Positions 61,962 to 64,000 of a stretch of 64,000 nt of DNA are shown here, piece after piece (within the stretch, counting starts at the first letter, position 1; each line of letters begins with the position of its first letter). The DNA comes from Paenibacillus lignilyticus (GTDB taxonomy: Bacteria > Bacillota > Bacilli > Paenibacillales > Paenibacillaceae). The DNA is taken from positions 496,001-560,000 of the forward strand of contig NZ_JAGKSP010000002.1 of NCBI RefSeq assembly GCF_017942085.1, given 5' to 3'. The notes under the pieces were generated by a model. That model saw only the letters and a program-made list of their open reading frames with translations, made no database searches and was not told the origin of the DNA. A program made the translations under genes and the position numbers.

Positions 61962-63371
61962 TTACCAGCCGTACCTCGACGGCCCCCACTCTTTACGGAC
62001 AAGATCCTGCTTCACATAGAGCAGCGTCCGGTTAGGGACATCCTCTTCCAGGATGACGCCCGATCCAACGACACTGTAAATGCCTACCTTCACGCCCGGC
62101 ATGAGAATGGCGTTTACGCCCGTGCGGACAAAATCGCCCAAGTAGATGGCATCGCTGTGCTCTCTAGGCGTCTCCTTGCGTCCTTTGATCCGGTGGGTGG
62201 TTCTTCCGTCATCGAACCGCAGTGTTCCGCAAACGGTAGCCGCACCAAGATCCGTAGACGTGCCGATAACGCCATAGAACTCCATGTAATGGTACAAGTA
62301 TACGGTGTCAAAAATAACGCCTTCCAGCTCCGCACAGTGATTGATTACGCAATGATCGCCGACAGTCGTGCCCTCGGAAAGGAAACAATAGTTGCCAATG
62401 TAAGTATCATTGCCAATGATATGATTGCCCTTCAGAATAGCGCCATTCTCGATAATGGTACGGTTTCCGACAATGATATTTCCTTCAATAATGACGTTAC
62501 GGCCGATCTTGCTGCCGGCGCCTAGCTGCACAAAGCCATCGATCGATGCACTAGGATCAATGGATGCGCCTTCGCCGAGGAAATTGCTGTTCAGCTTCTC
62601 ACAGCTGCTGCGTGCAACAAGCTCATTGGCCAACAGGATATGCCACGGCTTGTCCAGGTCAACAAAAACACCTGTCGTCTCGACGGCCCGAATCGCATAG
62701 CCGTCATTCATACAATCCAGCAGCGACATCTCTAGATGTGCTTCCAGAGGCGGCATCATCCCTACCTGCACGCTTGTAAACAAGCCTGAGTTGCTGCTGA
62801 CATAGGACCAGAAAGCATCACTGAAGGCGAATGCGCAGAATCGATGCGTGTAGTCACCGCGTGGATGCCCTACGATATGTTGGACTAAGCCCTCCTCAAG
62901 CTTGCAGCAAATCCAATCCGAGGAGGATTGCTCTTGCAGCGGATTGACAAGCACCGCAGCAAGCTCGCGTTCAGTCCGACGACCAAATGAAGCAACCAGT
63001 TGCTCAATGTCCGCTCGATCAAGAAGCGTATCGCCATATAGAACCAGGAACGCCTTCTCGTCGCCTGCAGCCGAACGCGCAGCAGTAAGCGAAATTGCCG
63101 TACCTTGTGCTTTCTCATCGGCCAACACGATAATTTCCATATCGCGACTAGCGCCTGAGTGCTTCCCGTTCTCGCGGAAATAATTACGAAGCTGACCATG
63201 CAGCTTTCCGCCTACAATAACTACCTTTGTGAAGCCTTGCTCCTGCAGCAGCTCCACCTGATGCGCAATAATCGGTTTGACACCAACAGGCAGCATCGCC
63301 TTCGGCCGAATTTCAGCATAGGGCCACATCTTCGAGCCTTGCCCTGCTGCCAGTATAATAGCAGTTTTCAT
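61962..63371 (-). CDS. GlmU-like sugar nucleotidyltransferase with left-handed beta-helix domain
   Basis: A 469-residue bifunctional-looking protein. The N-terminal nucleotidyltransferase domain (~1-230) begins with AIILAAGQGSKMWPY and RPKAMLPVGVKPII. The usual GxGTRLxP arginine is replaced by Lys (GSKMWP). The C-terminal half (~255-460) is built of hexapeptide repeats (IGRNVIIEGNIIVGNRTIIENG), a left-handed beta-helix as in GlmU and GDP-mannose pyrophosphorylase-like proteins. It would activate a sugar-1-phosphate with an NTP; whether the helix has acyltransferase activity is unclear. ATG 63371 has GGGAGC upstream. Genomes of this type have a separate essential glmU, so this is more likely an accessory enzyme for a surface polysaccharide. 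It lies 23 bp downstream of the PP2C-like gene in the same direction. Confidence 0.83.
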   Translation of the reverse strand: MKTAIILAAGQGSKMWPYAEIRPKAMLPVGVKPIIAHQVELLQEQGFTKVVIVGGKLHGQLRNYFRENGKHSGASRDMEIIVLADEKAQGTAISLTAARSAAGDEKAFLVLYGDTLLDRADIEQLVASFGRRTERELAAVLVNPLQEQSSSDWICCKLEEGLVQHIVGHPRGDYTHRFCAFAFSDAFWSYVSSNSGLFTSVQVGMMPPLEAHLEMSLLDCMNDGYAIRAVETTGVFVDLDKPWHILLANELVARSSCEKLNSNFLGEGASIDPSASIDGFVQLGAGSKIGRNVIIEGNIIVGNRTIIENGAILKGNHIIGNDTYIGNYCFLSEGTTVGDHCVINHCAELEGVIFDTVYLYHYMEFYGVIGTSTDLGAATVCGTLRFDDGRTTHRIKGRKETPREHSDAIYLGDFVRTGVNAILMPGVKVGIYSVVGSGVILEEDVPNRTLLYVKQDLVRKEWGPSRYGW

Positions 63372-63394
63372 GTTATTGCTTGCTCCCTTCGCAC

Positions 63395-64000
63395 TTATGC
63401 GTTGTTGTTGAAATCTATGATCATAGCCGACTTATCATCGGATTTTTTATGTCTGGGGTAGTGCTCGCATTGTGGATCCTGATTCTCGCTGCAAGTCAAA
63501 TGATCCATATAAGGTTCGATGCCCATTGCATTCAAGAAGCGAAGCAGGGTCTCCCATTTTTTCGGATCATCGGAGTGTTCGATGAGATGGAACATGCCGT
63601 CCGATACGGCATAAATTTTACTAACATTTGCTCTGGAGATGCTCCCATGCTCGATATATAGCTCCAGCTCCGGTTCACCGTTCATAACGGAGTATCCTTC
63701 GGGCGTATTCGCTTTATTTCGATTCGCAATACTGAAAGGATACAGCCCCTCGCTAACTTGTTCCTTCGATAAGCCTGAATCCGACAGTTCCTTCTTTTTA
63801 TTCAAGGTCATTTGGTCAAAGCCAGCTACTTGATTTCGAGTCAGCACCTGTATGCTCTCATCGGAATAGGCAATGAACAGCATGCAGTCACCGGTTTGCA
63901 CATACTCAATATGGGTCTCATGAATGCGGACAATAGCAAATACCGCGCCCCACCTCTTCCATTTGCAGGTCAAATCGATATCCGCTTCAACCATGCTTTC
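63395..64000 (-). CDS. PP2C-like protein phosphatase (partial, runs off right edge)
   Basis: The last ~200 codons of a protein whose frame is open to the window edge, so the N-terminus is missing; the ATG at 63994 is not necessarily the start. The sequence WGAVFAIVRIHETHIEYVQTGDCMLFIAYSDES matches the beta-strand and QxGD segment of PP2C-type phosphatases. KIYAVSDGMFHLIEH resembles their later SDG(L/M) metal-binding segment. The extreme C-terminus is His/Asp/Lys-rich (CEHYPRHKKSDDKS) and of no known role. It probably removes phosphate from Ser/Thr of a protein or acts on a small molecule. It is in the same direction as the nucleotidyltransferase, 23 bp upstream of it, so the two are likely co-transcribed. 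Confidence 0.65.
   Translation of the reverse strand, partial: ESMVEADIDLTCKWKRWGAVFAIVRIHETHIEYVQTGDCMLFIAYSDESIQVLTRNQVAGFDQMTLNKKKELSDSGLSKEQVSEGLYPFSIANRNKANTPEGYSVMNGEPELELYIEHGSISRANVSKIYAVSDGMFHLIEHSDDPKKWETLLRFLNAMGIEPYMDHLTCSENQDPQCEHYPRHKKSDDKSAMIIDFNNNA

Overview
The window reads as chromosomal DNA of a Gram-positive, spore-former-type Bacillota, most likely Paenibacillus or a close relative such as Cohnella. This rests on strong GGAGG-type ribosome binding sites, frequent GTG/TTG starts, YesM/YesN-type two-component pairs, LplB/LplC-type sugar permeases without a local ATPase, large SLH-domain surface proteins and many intrinsic terminators. No rRNA, tRNA, CRISPR, phage or insertion-sequence gene is visible. 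All functional calls are from reading the sequence; no database search was run.

Left part (1-12.5 kb, nearly all minus strand): the N-terminal 498 codons of a large secreted protein running off the left edge; a fatty acid desaturase behind an AraC regulator; a degenerate patch (about 4.1-4.9 kb) with overlapping inverted-repeat elements and the truncated ends of two divergent genes; an operon of solute-binding lipoprotein, two permeases and an apiosidase-like (DUF4038) hydrolase preceded by paired GntR-like palindromes and a cre-like site; and a large-subunit catalase.

Central part (12.5-36 kb, minus strand, GC-rich): a polysaccharide-utilization locus. In transcription order it has a GH88 unsaturated glucuronyl hydrolase, a right-handed beta-helix protein, a GH2 enzyme, a terminator, a clan-D (GH27/36-like) galactosidase-type enzyme, a YesM-type kinase, a YesN-type regulator, a solute-binding lipoprotein, two permeases and a heparinase II/III-like lyase. 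The enzymes show no signal peptides, so imported oligosaccharides are probably finished in the cytoplasm. Upstream lie a structured 112-113 bp tandem repeat and a 1988-residue secreted modular protein with a possible TIM-barrel hydrolase core.

Right part (36-64 kb): a squalene/phytoene-synthase-like protein with an altered second Asp motif; a 2846-residue SLH-anchored subtilase that also carries a dockerin-like segment and InlB-type repeats; a divergent AraC regulator; a decayed DsbA-like gene; an oxidoreductase/solute-binding-protein pair without permeases facing a second YesN/YesM pair; a 2634-residue SLH protein built from two tandem copies of a roughly 1100-residue module that I cannot assign; a GlmU-like nucleotidyltransferase; and a PP2C-like protein running off the right edge.

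The likely logic is surface enzymes that cut polymer or protein at the cell wall, importers that bring in oligosaccharides, cytoplasmic hydrolases and lyases that finish the job, and YesMN pairs plus cre-like (CcpA) sites for control. The importers probably borrow a shared MsmX-type ATPase encoded elsewhere. The best candidate for something undescribed is the duplicated module of the 2634-residue SLH protein; next are the substrate of the central locus and the structured tandem repeat.
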